This document shows, in pieces, positions 12,067 to 24,640 of a stretch of 64,000 nt of DNA (position 1 is the stretch's first letter; each line of letters begins with the position of its first letter). The stretch lies in contig NC_079478.1 in the NCBI RefSeq assembly GCF_026230105.1, positions 12,849,653-12,913,652 on the forward strand. The letters are read 5' to 3'. The position numbers were made by a program, and so were the translations under genes. The notes below the pieces were generated by a model. It had not been told where the DNA came from. It was given only the letters and a program-made list of their open reading frames with translations, and ran no database searches. The DNA comes from Diorhabda sublineata. Its lineage: Eukaryota > Arthropoda > Insecta > Coleoptera > Chrysomelidae.

Positions 12067-13894
12067 TATGTATTGCAATAAGTAACATTGAAATAAAGGA
12101 AAATAGAAAAGAGTATAACGGGTGAGAAAATAACATTATTCTTTCTTGCTTATAATGAAAGTTCTCTCTCCAGTCTTGACGTTAGTATATTATTATTGAT
12201 TAGAAGCTTGTACTGCGAAATAGTTACAGAATCATAAATGTCCCTTTTCCAAAGCTATCGAAATTTACAGAAAAATGTAAATTGAGACAATACCACTAAA
12301 TATAATATGTTTTTCAAATAATAAAGTTGGTAGTATTTCACAATATGTTCTACATAAGGACCAAGTTTTGCTGGAACTTTCACCGTTTTTTCACAAATTT
12401 GAGAATTATTCATTCAATTGGATCAAAGAAATAACCTCATTGAAACTATTCAAAAACCTTTTCACGATCATTAGTTTACTCACGCGCTTCTTGATGAATA
12501 TCTAATACATTGTATAATTATTTCGGTTATTCAGTAAAGTACAATCAAAAGCTTTCTATATCTAAACAAAATGCTCTTGTGTCAATACAGCGCTCACACG
12601 AAGCAACGTAATTAAACGTCAGCACTATCCGTTATATTCCACTATTTATACAAGACTCAAGCTATCTTAATGCCCTTTCCATGTACCATTTTCTACTGCT
12701 AACATTTCAACGTTGAACGCACGCAACTTAAACATCTTCGATTTAAGTTAAACCCCTCAGTGTGACCCCTCGGATATATCCTGTATTACTATTAAGCGAG
12801 AAATTTTACAGGTATATGTTCACCTCAAGCAATTAACAATAACTTAAACTTTCCACTTTCTAGTTCAATTGACATTATTGATGGACATTATGGTCTTCTT
12901 TCGTGTATGGCATGTACAAAGTTCAGTCTAATAACTGTCGGACACATCACGAATTTTGGAACTGCAATGTTATGATCCTAGTTATAGCTCAACAACCTTC
13001 TTATTATTCCAAAGTTAATAAAATACTTTCTGAGCAATAGGCATATACAATATGGGTTTGAATTTTGCTAGCGAGCTTTTCAACAGCATTAATGGAACGT
13101 CATACCCCCCTTGTACATATTTAACTTACCGTGAGGAATATTGCACCTATTCAGTTAAAATATTCACTCTACAAACTATTGCGTTAAAATTTAGATTGGA
13201 TAAGAAGTAATTCATATATAGAGAGTTTCTCAAATTATTTTGAGCACCACCACTTCTATATAAAAAGTATCACATTCTGTAAAATCGGATTTGTCAAACA
13301 AAACAAGAAAGTGCATATTTAAATTCACTTCAACGGATAAATGTGGAGTGGCTGCATCCTACATACTGTTTGATTTAGAATTTCATCGTGACGTAAAAAC
13401 TCATCCAACTAATCATAAAACATTGTTTACAAATTTCATATTATATATCACACGTTTGTCATTCTCATCCTGTTTCTTCAAATTCTACCGTCTTTTCTTT
13501 TTTGTTATTTTGCCGTTACCACAGATGCAAATAACAAAATTAGACTTCATGTGTTCATAAGATTTGATTGGAATAACTAGGGTCAAAGTTCACAAAATTC
13601 TTATGTATCTATAAATATTTGTCAGTTCTTATACCCTTTAGAACAGTTCTCTAATACCACTAAACGATCTATTTTCAACTAGTGTTTCCTTTTCAAATCA
13701 AGTGGAACGTTCAATGAACTCTACCATATGTCTGATACTCAAGTACATTCAGGAAGGAAGCGGCGAGTGTCAATATTCACTTCCTACTTAGAGCAGGAAA
13801 CTCACAGATGAGATGTCGTACTACATACAAGTTTTTGAACATTTATAGAAGTCGTTTGAGCCAATAGACCGTAAGGCTACCTATTACTTTTGCT
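12067..13894. other. AT-rich stretch, nothing recognised
   Basis: No gene or named repeat. The plus ORF at 13,291-13,560 encodes a Phe-rich product without a recognisable motif and is probably chance. Confidence 0.5.
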
Positions 13895-14209
13895 CTATTG
13901 AAATGCATCAGTACGGAGGTACGTTTCATGTTGTAGACAAATTAAGTGAAATTCGTAGTAACACAGGTGGCAAATTGTTCTCAACACTCTTGTTCTAGGC
14001 GAATATGTCCTTTCTTCATCAAAGTTTGAGAAGGGTATACCAATAGAATTCTCACATAGAAGGTTATAAATGGTCCCACTTTTCTTTGTCAGATATGTTG
14101 TTGTTCCGAACTCCATAATGATGAAAAACCCAAATGATAAAAGTCCTGTTAACAGATCCTTATATTCAGCCTGTTCCCTAATTGATATTAAAAAATATCT
14201 TAGACACAT
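13895..14209 (-). CDS. possible exon of a membrane protein (chemoreceptor-like?)
   Basis: A 104-residue open frame with protein-like composition. Residues about 19-40 (LLTGLLSFGFFIIMEFGTTT) form one plausible membrane segment. It is followed by a polar stretch with TKKSGTIYNLLCEN and FDEERTYSPRTRVLRTI, then a Cys/His/Tyr-rich end. A pyrimidine-rich acceptor-like site (TTTTTTAATATCAATTAG) lies just inside the 5' end, near 14,172-14,190, so the real exon could start there. The layout (membrane helix, short basic loop, 'SPRTR' segment) reminds me of insect odorant-receptor exons, but no diagnostic motif is present and I cannot place partner exons. It may be a chance ORF. Confidence 0.2.
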   Translation of the reverse strand: MCLRYFLISIREQAEYKDLLTGLLSFGFFIIMEFGTTTYLTKKSGTIYNLLCENSIGIPFSNFDEERTYSPRTRVLRTICHLCYYEFHLICLQHETYLRTDAFQ

Positions 14210-14857
14210 ATTGAATCCAATTTAATCATCTACCGCATTTCTAGTAAAATTAATGGAAAAAAGAAAGAAAGCACGATACCTCTTCACATTTTAGGATGTT
14301 GGGACTATGAGATACCAAAAGATGGATAGATTGAAATTATTTTATATCTATAAATTATGCTAGAATTACAGAAACATGAAAATACAATATAATATTTACT
14401 GAATACCAAGTAAAGCTCAAAATTTCTTTGTTTTCCATCAAAGCCTTTTTTTACGTATATATGAAGCCCCAAAAATTTAGTATCTTATAGTCAAAATAAA
14501 AATCTTATTGTTTTGATGTTTGTTGAAATTTGTAAAATTTTTGAAAATTATTATCTCAGTTTTATTTTCATATACAAAATGATACAGTCCTCGGAAGAAA
14601 ATACTACATCATAAAATAAACAAATATAAACTCGAAATTCAATTTATTATCAAACAAAAAAATTTTCATGAAGTATAGACCAAACTTCCAACCGAACTTT
14701 CAATTCAATACATTCTAGTTAGAACAAAATGGGCAATGGCATCTTTTTGATCTTATAAATTGAGTTAAAAACCAGATTAGACGGCGACGAGCCGCCTTTG
14801 ACTCAAAAGCTAGCAAGCAGGCCATCATAAAGAGTTTGTGCTGCATCCTGCAGTGCG
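14210..14857. other. AT-rich stretch, nothing recognised
   Basis: No coding or repeat signal that I can name. It would be intron or 3' flank if the adjoining minus-strand exon candidates are real. Confidence 0.4.
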
Positions 14858-15061
14858 CTATGGTTTAGCTAACGAGATCCGGACTAACTGATAAACGGGA
14901 GCAATCACAATCTCATCAACCATGAAAGCTGCAGCTTGACCACCCACTCCATTATGGCGATTATCTGACGTAAATTGTACCCTCCATGGCTCCGTCCCGG
15001 TCGTCGTTCGAAGCGAACTTACCTGCCCGGAGCTACACATCCGAGTCACTACCGATTAGTC
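14858..15061 (-). CDS. candidate exon encoding C-terminal half of a CUB domain
   Basis: A GC-rich island in AT-rich DNA. The minus-strand frame reads TRMCSSGQVSSLRTTTGTEP and then WRVQFTSDNRHNGVGGQAAA. This fits the second half of a CUB domain: a Cys followed by short turns, an alternating strand ending in 'V.F.SD', and a Gly-rich 'G.GF.A.Y/F' end, here GVGGQAAAFMVD. CUB domains are extracellular beta-sandwich modules of proteases, receptors and matrix proteins. A candidate acceptor AG lies at about 15,049-15,052 on the minus strand, preceded by a poly-pyrimidine run. The usual YxxxC-type ending after FMVD is replaced by EIVIAPVYQ, so the 3' boundary is uncertain. CAGGTAAG occurs inside the frame and could be a donor, in which case the frame beyond it would be intronic. 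It is the best host-gene candidate here. Confidence 0.4.
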
Positions 15062-15599
15062 CGTGAACGTTGAAAAAAAAGTTATTCATGTTTCAGGCAG
15101 TAACGTGTTCTTTTTAAAATAAATATCTATTTAAAGTCAACTTGATACACTTGATGGATCATCTCATTTTTATTCCGAATGGTTTTCAGTATTAAAATTC
15201 GATATTACTTAAATTTCTCTGTACTATAACTCAAGCAATATTCCAATGCGATTAATCGGTAAGTATACAGGATGTGACCGAAGTTTTATTTTAAGAATCT
15301 ATATTAACTCCGACAATTGTGCCTTCTGAATACTGAAATATGAATATGGAATTAGATTGGAGCCTATGATAACTTTGATATTTAAACTAAATTCCAGAAC
15401 AACAAAATTGAGATAATTCAAACAGGAAATCTATCAAATTGATACATATTGCTATAAAAATTTTCAACAATCAATATGTCTAGGAGACTATAAAGTTTTC
15501 TACGCTGATCAAATAAGTCATTCGATACAGATTCACGATTTTTGAAGAGCTATATTGATAAATTCTCTTCAGTCACAAAGTATTTCGAAAGAATTAACA
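15062..15599. other. AT-rich stretch, nothing recognised
   Basis: No ORF or repeat identified. If the neighbouring gypsy relic kept its 3' LTR it would be expected here, but no paired LTR was seen. Confidence 0.4.
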
Positions 15600-16344
15600 G
15601 AAATTATTGCTCTATTTCTAATTTTGAGTAGTTAAGATTCTTGTGGAGAGTTTTCTGCAGAAAGACGGTTGCCAACACTCGTTCTTGATACGGGCAGTGA
15701 TGTTGCAGGCCAGCGAATAATTTTCCGGTAGAGTGGAAAAATTTCGTTGTTGTTCTGTAGTGACTCCATATCAAGCTTTGCCGGTACCTCCATACGCACC
15801 CGTAAATTCATCGAAGGCAGGGTCAAGCTCTTCTCGTAAAAGGTTCAATTCTTCCTGTAGGTCATCGTGACATAATTGATCTTTGCTTGATTAAATATAA
15901 ACCTTCCCAGGTAAATCCGTTTCACCTTGCCCGGTTGTGCAGCCATACTTTGTCCCTTTGCCCCTCCTTAAAACCGCCGTCTGCGGCTTCCGTGTCGTAT
16001 CATTTTTTCATTCTGTCGCTGGCAACCAATTAATGGATATCGTCCATTCTCCTTCTCAGTTGGATCGCATTATCTTTTCATGCTAGGTCTTCTCTAGTTC
16101 GACAACCAAATTCTAAGTAACAAGGAAGCTTCATTCACGGAATTGTTGCAGGTGCTTCAGCAATGAACTCATTAATAGCGGATCGGTAAGCCATTGAAAA
16201 TAGAGATAGATACTGATCCGAATCTCTTTGGTGACTGGAAACTACTTTGGACACATATTTGCCAATAGTTCTGTTCATTCTCTCGACCTGTCCATCTGAT
16301 TGGAGATGTAATGCAGTCGTCCTAATCTTGTGATATCTTATCAA
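15600..16344 (-). pseudogene. Ty3/gypsy integrase C-terminal relic
   Basis: Relic of an LTR-retrotransposon integrase, which inserts retroelement cDNA. Residues 1-69 of the frame at 16,344-16,135 include KIRTTALHLQSDGQVERMNR, the conserved 'K.RTTAYHPQ.DGQVER.NRT' block with the Glu that closes the DDE triad. Next come IGKYVSKVVSSHQRDSDQYL and the 'AYRSA' segment. Further downstream on the minus strand, near 15,960, a frame reads GQRDKVWLHN, matching the 'GD.VWL.N' SH3-like C-terminal block. About 200 bases around 15,990-15,950 are GC-rich. Stops and frameshifts lie between blocks. Reverse transcriptase and LTRs are not present in recognisable form. Confidence 0.8.
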
Positions 16345-19300
16345 TATTTATTACTCAAAACGTTTGAATTTACCACGGGTATTTATTCTAATACTTAGTA
16401 TCCTTATTAGTAGTTATCAGCGATGTATTCAGTACGAATTTCTTCATCAATAAGCTGTTTCAATTTTTAATGTATAAAAGGCAAATAAATATTATAAAAA
16501 AGCCAAATAAGTATGAAAATCGCAAGCCTTGGTAACCTATCATTACTTTGCTCATAATTATTGATGATTAACAATATAGAGCAGATTAATAATTTTTGAA
16601 GTTTGAAAAATAAAAAAACCAACTAAATAACAGCTTATCGCGTTCACCAACGATAAAGCAGAGTAGAACGGATCCTATCAAATCAATTCTTTCTCTTTCC
16701 GAATGATAGTGAAGAGCACTAGAACCGGATTCGAACATTCAAATCATGATTATGTAAACCCAAAGATAGTTTCTAACAACAAGTTGAATTATTTGTGTTA
16801 AAACGGCCGAAGTAAAGTTGATATTGATGGTGTAAGAAGTCATAATGTTATTTAGAATCAAAACTTTTAGTTTGAATTGAAGATGTTTCGGAAGCTCACT
16901 CTTCAGGAAATGATACTCAGAATGATGTGAAATTTGAATGAATAATAAAGTTCCAGATAAACTTAACAGTCTATAGAGAAAGAGTGGACAGAAAGTGGTG
17001 TGAGACAAATCCCGTTCAGAGAAAAAATGAATGATTAGTGTCGGTGACGATACTGTGATGTTTTTCTTATTTCCTAATTTATTTAAACTGTTTTTCGAGG
17101 GTGAGGTAAATTTATAGACACTCTCTTTCACAAACTCAAGTTATTTAAACACTTACACTAGACTTAACTAACTTATATAAAAAAATAATTATCCACCTTA
17201 ATTCATTGCTCTACCAATTCACCGGTTACTTTTCTATTTCCTTCCGTTCACTATGACTTTTAATTATAAATTGACTTCCGCTACTTAAAAGGATAGAATA
17301 TATATCATAAAGGAATTCCTAGAATTCTAGAAAGTGAAAAAATAAACAAACAAATAAATAAAAAGGCCTTTTTTGGAATCATATAACAAACAATATAAAT
17401 AAATCGCCGCTCTTATGAAACTATATATAAAAACAAACATCAAACGAATTCCCCTAACCAGGATAATCGCTAAATTTTAGACTTCCATTATAACCAAACA
17501 GGACTAGCTTCTCAATTATGTGGACTGCTACTTTGGCCGAGAAAGTGACGAAATATCCAAACGAACAATCATCAAAATGATCATCAATGATTCCCAAAGA
17601 ATCGAAAAACGTTTCTAATGTTAATAGTTAGAAAATAATTTTCGATCATTTTACAGGGATAAGAAATAAATTTTAATTGTTTTAGAATAATCAGATATGA
17701 TTTTGATTATTTTCATAATTATTATGATTGATTTCTAAAAAATATAATCAGAAAGTAATGTTTTGATCCGGATAAAATTAAAATAGGTATAGAACATGTA
17801 GAAATCCTTTCTACCAGTAAATGATGTTACAGCAGCAAACAGTTCGCAGTGTATATTATTTTTTGAATAAACTAAATTGAAAAACAACATATTAAAATAA
17901 AAGTCTAATCTTTTTTTTGAGGCATTATCATTCCTAATGGTATTTAGAAGATATTTTTTTCTGGTATGAGGAATTACTGTTTTATTTATTAATAAAATCT
18001 CCCAATATAGCGGAGAACGCCACTTGAAGCAATTTCCTCTTGGTTGTTGATAGCAGAAGGTAAAGAAAAAGAATGAGTACAAAAGGTCGCTTTGGGATTT
18101 CGAATATTAAGAATTTAGGTTGGTATGGGCAAAATGTGGGTTGTCATAAATAGAGAACGCGTTGAAATATATGTGATTTCGTTTCGAGTGGAACACAAAA
18201 GAAAATTGGGGATAAACACTGGCGTGGAAAATTTAGATTCTGCCATAAAATTACGCAAAAATTCATAAAAAAATTATCTTCTCGATTTTTATATATAGAA
18301 AAGTTAAATATTATATGAGAATATAATATACATGGATTATTTTCTAAATTAATAATTTTTAATGTATAGTGCGATGTGAAATCCAACTCTTTTGATCACT
18401 ACGAACAATTTGTCACATGAATTCATGGAAGAAATATCCAGAGGTTTGACATTCTGTCATGCACGGTCATTAAGATTTAAATTTATGGTTCAAATAAATA
18501 AGTGTTGAAATTCCAAACTAAAATAAAATATTTTCTTCAGAGATACACTAAGTGAAACTTGACTGATAACATCATTACAGTGCTAACTTAACTATCAGTA
18601 AAGACTGACTTCATATAATAATTGGCAAGTCAAGAATAGATATGAGTATTTGGATACCGATTTTGTACGCCACTGCTCAGAATATGTTAAAGTGCGTTTT
18701 CTATGTGCGATATCACAATAGAATATGTAGACTTCAGAGTCAGAGCCGATAATATGTGCCCACTTCACATTCTTAAACCTTTAGATCCAATATGCTGCAG
18801 GTCGTATTCTATTCCAATATACCCAACTCTATATCGTCGGACTTAACTACTTTCAGACTACATTCAGAAATTCAAAAAGGTATAATATAGAAATATTTCG
18901 TTCAGGACAAACGAGCATACCTACGAAATAAAACCAAATTAAAAAATATAAAATGGAATAAGAAATTTCGTGAGATCACTATAAATGTAAGATGAATACA
19001 AACGAAAACTTTTTCTTAAACTGAAGAGATACTTGAAATGTGCATAATCGCATCATTCTTTTATTTTTGTTGTGGTGATGTTTCCTATGAAGCATAAGAC
19101 TGTGAATTTGCCAAATCGTTATGTCTTTTCTTAGACAATTCAATTGATCATTTCAAAAATTTTCAGTAGAGACAAAGGGAAATAATATAAAATAATTTTA
19201 GTTTGACAAACAACATTCTAATTACTAATAAACAATTAGATTATATACATTTCAGGTTAATCTTAGTATATGAACTCTTATACAGTGTTTGTAACAAAAT

Positions 19301-20331
19301 AAAATGAATTTTTGTTATTTGGAGCAAAATATATTTTACATTAATCTTGGTTGAAATCATATTAGGCTCAATATTTTAGTTGTGATAAAAAAATTCGTGG
19401 TACACCTCGAAAATAAACAGATACGCGAAATAATTTGAGAATTTTTATTGAGTAGGCAAATTATTTCAGGGCATATAATCATACTCTTCATCGGGCTCCA
19501 CATTATCAACAGCAATGTCGACATCTTCTTTGGATTAATAGAAACATAGTCATTGGCGTAAGCCAATAAGATATATTTTCGGAGACGATCAATAAAATAT
19601 ATGGGGGGAGACTCATATATTTAGACACTGCGAACTATACTGTTTGTTCTTTTGGCACGTTTCGTCCAAAACATTCACCCGCCACACAACTTTTCTTGCA
19701 ATATTTGGACCTTTGTTAAAGTTTCAGAATCTGACATGTCTGCATCATGAATACAGAGAATTTGAAGCTTGATTTCGCCATAATAGAATAGTATATTTCT
19801 GGAAATTATATTCGATCGTATTTTTTTATGTCGTTTTAGCATGCCGAAGTTTTGATCATTAGGGGGGAAAGAATAACCTCTGATAGGAAAGTAGTGTGTT
19901 AATTTGAAAAAAAGTTTTGTGCATCTTAAAGCCAGTAAAAATCTTACTACCGTTTGATTTTTATTCTGACCAGAACAGTTGCCAGAAAATGGAAAACTGT
20001 TTTTTGCTTTGAATTAGAAAATTTTCAATGTAATGCTGTATCAATGAACAAACTTCATTGGCATCTTATTGACCTGTGTAAAATATCGATTTTCAGATTT
20101 TTTCTACCGAAACAATTAACCCACAGTTGACGCAAATAGAAAATCTTCTGAACGGGTATACACGGTAATGGTAAATTCTGCATGAAATCAAGCTTAAGGC
20201 TGCCACATCATAATGTGCTTTCTCTTACATCGGATATCTTTTTGTGAAATTTCTATGGTCTTTTTTATATACTGCTAAATCGGCTTGTGCAGTTGATGTG
20301 GTATTTTTATCCAAGCTTTGACTTTCGATTT
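16345..20331. other. 4-kb AT-rich stretch, nothing recognised
   Basis: Several open frames occur here (minus strand at 16,739-17,131, 17,735-18,082, 18,144-18,386 and 19,357-19,566). They are rich in Phe, Ile, Leu and Asn, as expected of random AT-rich sequence, and show no motif I recognise. I see no paired repeats or RNA genes. Confidence 0.5.
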
Positions 20332-20801
20332 TTACATACAATTCCTCACAATTACATAAAATTTGTAATTTACTCCAATGTCTTGAAATTTATTTTTAAA
20401 TATCGTCTTCATAGTCAAGCGAGCATCAAGATTTCTTCTATATTCCTTCAAGAATAATGCATCTATGTTCTTGGGAATGATTGAGAAGAATATGATCCTG
20501 TATTTTTTTGAGAACTTATGGAGATTTTGTGTTAGCTTGAGGGGAAGCTTTTCGCGCTTGTCATGAGGAGTAAGTGATTTTACTAGTGGACTACGCACTC
20601 TTCTGACTCTGTAAAGCCATAAACTGATTCAAATACGTTCTTACAAACTCTTCTTTTATTTTTTCTGACATAATAATGATAATATTTGAATGATTGTTGC
20701 CTAGATATGGCACCTTCATTCCGTAATCTGTAAGATTTTACATTTTTCTCAATCAACTGTCGCAAGAAATATATCTTGCTCCTTCTTACTGACAAAATCA
20801 T
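20332..20801 (-). pseudogene. decayed copy of a multi-copy insect ORF of unknown function
   Basis: Two overlapping minus-strand frames read in sequence like a protein family I recall as abundant and repeated in insect genomes. The N-terminal part gives FLRQLIEK, a basic stretch, and KRRVCKNVFESVYGFTE (family pattern 'R.VCK..F...Y.I...RV'). The later part, split between frames, gives QSFPRT, a HYS tripeptide, and RRNLDARLTMK, matching 'SFPR.ESHYSR..S.R.YLD..L.I..M'. The family has no established function that I can cite. Its copy number suggests a transposon-borne gene. Here frameshifts and stops break it. The assignment rests on pattern memory. Confidence 0.35.
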
Positions 20802-22029
20802 TCATTTTATTAATGCTGTGGCCACAATCGCCTCATACAAGATCGTTGAAATACATTTATAGCTGAATCCTTTCTGGAAACAAAAAGCTTACCTTTATTT
20901 GGTCCCGTCATACGAGCCAAAATTGCTTCTCCTTTCTAGCTTGTGTGTGCAACACCTTTGACTTTGGTATCTTTAATAATATTTCTTTTATAGTTTTCAG
21001 GTTGGAGTTATCTTTTTTTCAGGGGTATATCTATATCTAGTATCACTATACATTTCTTTGGATCGATGTACTTTGGCCAACATCTATGAAACTATTGTTT
21101 TTTTAAGAAAATGATCAACATTAACAATTGACTTGGTATATTACTACTACTGGAATAGCTAACTGATCAGTCATCATGATTAGAGTTAAAACACTCGAAT
21201 ATACAATAACCGTTTAAAAGTCGTTTTCGGGCTTCTTTGACTTATGTTGTTTTTGAAATAAGCAATTCAATTACATATCAATTTTTAAACAAGATAAAGA
21301 CGATTGATGATGTTAATATTGCCAAAGACATTCCCTCAGGTCTGCTTCCTCGCTTTAGACACACTGATTGCTTAGAATTGTTCTTTGCTGTTTATAGTGT
21401 ACAACATGCTCTGTACTCTACTACCAACTATTACACTTACTCATAAGTGTCAATTCTTTTGTATATTTTCACTATTTAATATTTTTTCAGCAGTTGGATT
21501 ACTTGGAGGTTCTAGTGGTTATCAAATCATTCTTTATACTTCCATTTCCAGATCTCTATGGAAGTCACTGTTTCTCATACACAATATCATATTTTAGAAC
21601 TTTGACTACTACCAATATCTCTTAAATAAGCACACCTTTAGGATTGTAACTTCACAGAGGCTTTAAAAACCTATTTATATATCATTATATGATCAATTAA
21701 TGGTATTTCACAGGTTCTACCTTCGAACAAGTATAATTTTCTACATTTGAATATTCGTTTTGTCTGAATGTACTCTCGTCATTAGACTAGTATGTTTATC
21801 CGTAAAAGTTACAAGAAATGATTTATTTTCATTTATTCCCATTCTCCATTCTTCGCACATTATGTATTAACTAAATTCAATTGTTCTAGGATTTTTCCAA
21901 TAATTTGATTCCCAATCAGACCTAATGTTATGTTAACAGTGTATGGTCTCGAAACATTCTTTCACTAATATTTCACTGTAAGCTGTATAATTCAGGTACA
22001 AGTCATTCAAGCTTCTAGTCGTCTCCTTG
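20802..22029. other. AT-rich stretch, nothing recognised
   Basis: No supportable gene. The plus ORFs at 21,237-21,446 and 21,385-21,597 overlap each other and lack motifs. Confidence 0.45.
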
Positions 22030-23050
22030 AATATTGAGGTTGCAGTTTATTCTCTCCTCCCACCTATTTTCTCAAAGATATTTGTCGTGCTTTATTTTTG
22101 TTTTTGTCATCCTCCTCATTGGGTTTCCTCTGAACTGTTCTATTTTCTGTTGCTTAGTGGCTCGTGAGCTTTTTATATTCATGTGATTTCTCATTCTATC
22201 CATCCTCCTTTCTCTAGCTATTTTCCTTAGTTGTTCTTTGCTATTATTCCACTCATGTGCTTTATTCATTACTCAGGTTTCAACTTTCATATATTAAGGT
22301 TGGTACTGATATCAAATTGTTTATCTCCATTTTTGTGTCTTAGCCTATTTCTTTCTTCCTAAATAATTTCTCATCCATAGTATATTTGTTTGTCACTATC
22401 TCTTTATCTATATTTCCATTTTCTGTAAAGTTGTATTCGAATGTGGTTATCTATTTAGGGTACTATCATTCCTTTTTTGGTTCACTACCATCCTCTTATT
22501 TCTTTGATATACAACTTCTTTCCCAGGTCTTCTATTGTTTTCATCCTTATCTCTACTTATTCTTTTGCATCTGCTAGTACTACCTATATTATCTGTATTC
22601 AATGATCTGTCTATTTTCACTGGTTTTGGGTTTCTGTAGCCATTCATTATCTCCAGTTCATGGATCTTCTGTTTTGTTGCTTCATAATTCAATCCATGAC
22701 TAGTGAAAACAAGAGAAACTGTCTCCGTGTCTCACTCCCATCTTCATTATAAGCTCTGTCGATTTCTTTCCGTCTAGTGAACCCTCCCTATTACGTTATC
22801 CTATGCTTCTTTCGGGATTTTCCTATATTTTACATACGATTCCAACTTTGAAATTGATAAATGTAATATGTTATTCTTTCCCCTGTTCAATATTTCTTTC
22901 TCTTAACCTCCCTGATTTGTAAATATTATCTATTGTTTATTTTCTTTTTCTAAATGCACTTTGATCTTTATCTTCTTTATTCTCATTATCGTTGTCTCTA
23001 TTATTATTGTGCATTTTTAAATTCAAATGGAGAAACATATTGGACTGTAT
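22030..23050 (-). pseudogene. RTE-like non-LTR reverse transcriptase relic
   Basis: Minus-strand reverse transcriptase relic, seen on the plus strand as a long pyrimidine-rich tract. In order on the minus strand: DQSAFRKRK then TIDNI near 22,950 (fingers motif 'Q.AFRKGRSTIDNIFTL'); MGVRHGDSFSLFSLVMD near 22,735-22,690 (palm motif 'GVRQGDSLSP.LFN.VMD'); then NGYRNPKPVKIDRSL and a decayed TDNIVVLADAKE-like stretch near 22,640-22,560 (the YADD box, 'YADDIVVLA'). The final Lys/Arg-rich part near 22,270-22,070 is compatible with the thumb or linker. Frameshifts and stops occur throughout, and the first palm Asp block is not clear. Non-LTR reverse transcriptase is secure; RTE-like is inferred from the motif style. 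Confidence 0.65.
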
Positions 23051-24209
23051 CTCACACATTATATCATCTCCTTTTCATGTAGATGTATAAAAAAAATTTT
23101 TTTGCATTATCCTCAAGAATCTTCCGTTATAGTTTATTTTCCAAAAAATTGGCTTGTTTGGGTGTAAAGATTGAATTGAATTAATATAATTTTGCTTTTG
23201 TTCGCAGATATGAGATCATAACAAGAACAAAATTTAGGAGATCAAAAATATTCCTAGTGTCTAAAGTAAATAGTATTCATGTCTATAAAATTGATTAAAT
23301 AGCAATTATGAATTGTAACGGAAAAATCACCTGAGCTTAACGTAAAATATCCCAATTAGACAAATCGCACCAGCTCTTAAAGAGGCAGTTGTCGCTTCAG
23401 AAAACTTTCCAAAATAATTTGGATAAAGAATCCTTGATGAAAAACAATAAGAAATTTGAATATGTTTGGTGTTACTGTAAACGGATGAAAAATTTGTCAC
23501 AAAATTAGTAATGATAATTTCACAGGACAAACTATTTTGTTACAATAAAAAATTCACAAACTTGACAGATTGCAACCCTCCTGCCTCTCTAATAAACGAC
23601 AAGATTTGGAGATGATGAAACGGTGGAGGTATTACCCGTGAACACTCTCCTAACTAGCTAAATTTTGATTAATTAAAGGGTAATGTCTAGTGTCTAGGTC
23701 AGGCAAGAGTGTATAGGGTTACGATTAAGAGACAAAGGACTTGAAAGGAAATGGTCATTTTGTAGATACAGCAGGTTCAAGTTTTACTTAGAATCGACTT
23801 GGTTCAGCTTAAGGATAAACTTGTGTACGTACGTATCCAAAGAGGTCATTAAACATAGTTAAAGTTGGGAAGCTGATGCCGAGTTTTCCAACAATAATGA
23901 CAAAATTAGTTTGGTTTGAATAGGATTCTTCAATTAATTGGATTCAGTTTAAATTAATATTTAAATTTTGTGATTTCAACGCATTGAATCTTTTGTGCCT
24001 TTTATAGGAAAAAACTTTAATTATTTTGTGAATGTTACGTGCGAATTTCATAATTCCTGTGAAATACAGAAGCAGTTTAACGAAAGAGTGACTTCAAACT
24101 GAAAAGTTACTTTACTGTGAAAAAATTAGTTCTCCATTTACCTTTGAAGTACACAAACTTAGTTTAACGAGTTTTTAGTTGTTTCAAATTATTAAAAAAT
24201 AAATAATTA
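23051..24209. other. AT-rich stretch, nothing recognised
   Basis: No ORF above chance and no repeat identified. Confidence 0.5.
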
Positions 24210-24640
24210 GTTTTCTGAAAAATACGTCTTTGCTCAGATCTATTTCGCTTTCCACCAAACCATTTTTGAAAATTTAGGAACAAAAATTGATTGGAGAGAA
24301 CAAAATCAGGACAATATGGTTAATGACTAATGAGGCTATAAATTAAGACGCAGACGGGTTATTTTTCTGCAACAGTAGCGAACGAATGGGTAGGCACGTT
24401 GTCGTGGTGGAACAAAAGTCTTGTCTTCAATAAATGCGGTCATTGCAAATCCATGATCGCATTGCACGAAAAATGATTTTGGATAAAGCAAGTACCTTTG
24501 ATGATAATGTCCATTGCTTCGACTATATTTTTGATTCTTAGATATAATGGTGTACCCAAGTTTCATCTACTATGACTTGACAGAAAAATTCACTTCGAAA
24601 ATATCACAACAAGCTATCATAATTATGGGACATTGCTTTT
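24210..24640 (-). pseudogene. mariner transposase relic, C-terminal part
   Basis: Minus-strand blocks in order: a DETW-like segment near 24,570-24,540 (MKLGYTII in one frame, WNLGT in another, for 'DETWIHHY'); QKYSRSNGH in one frame and SKQWTL in another ('E.SKQW'); LLFHHDNVPTHSFATVAEK near 24,420-24,365, a near-perfect second-Asp motif; then YCPDFVLSNQFLFLNFQKWF near 24,275, the third-Asp motif 'YSPDLAPSDFFLF..LK.W', followed by GGKRNRSEQ. Stops and frameshifts separate them. Upstream of 24,640 the similarity fades. This is a different mariner lineage from the copies at 10.8, 48.3 and 59.4 kb. Confidence 0.8.

Noticed and set aside
16700..16760. TTCGAATCCGG word on the minus strand, resembling a tRNA T arm
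   Set aside because: The upstream sequence forms no anticodon or D arm.
16739..17131. 130-codon minus-strand ORF considered as an odorant-receptor end
   Set aside because: Rich in Ile, Leu, Asn and Ser with no conserved receptor motif; compatible with a random frame in AT-rich DNA.
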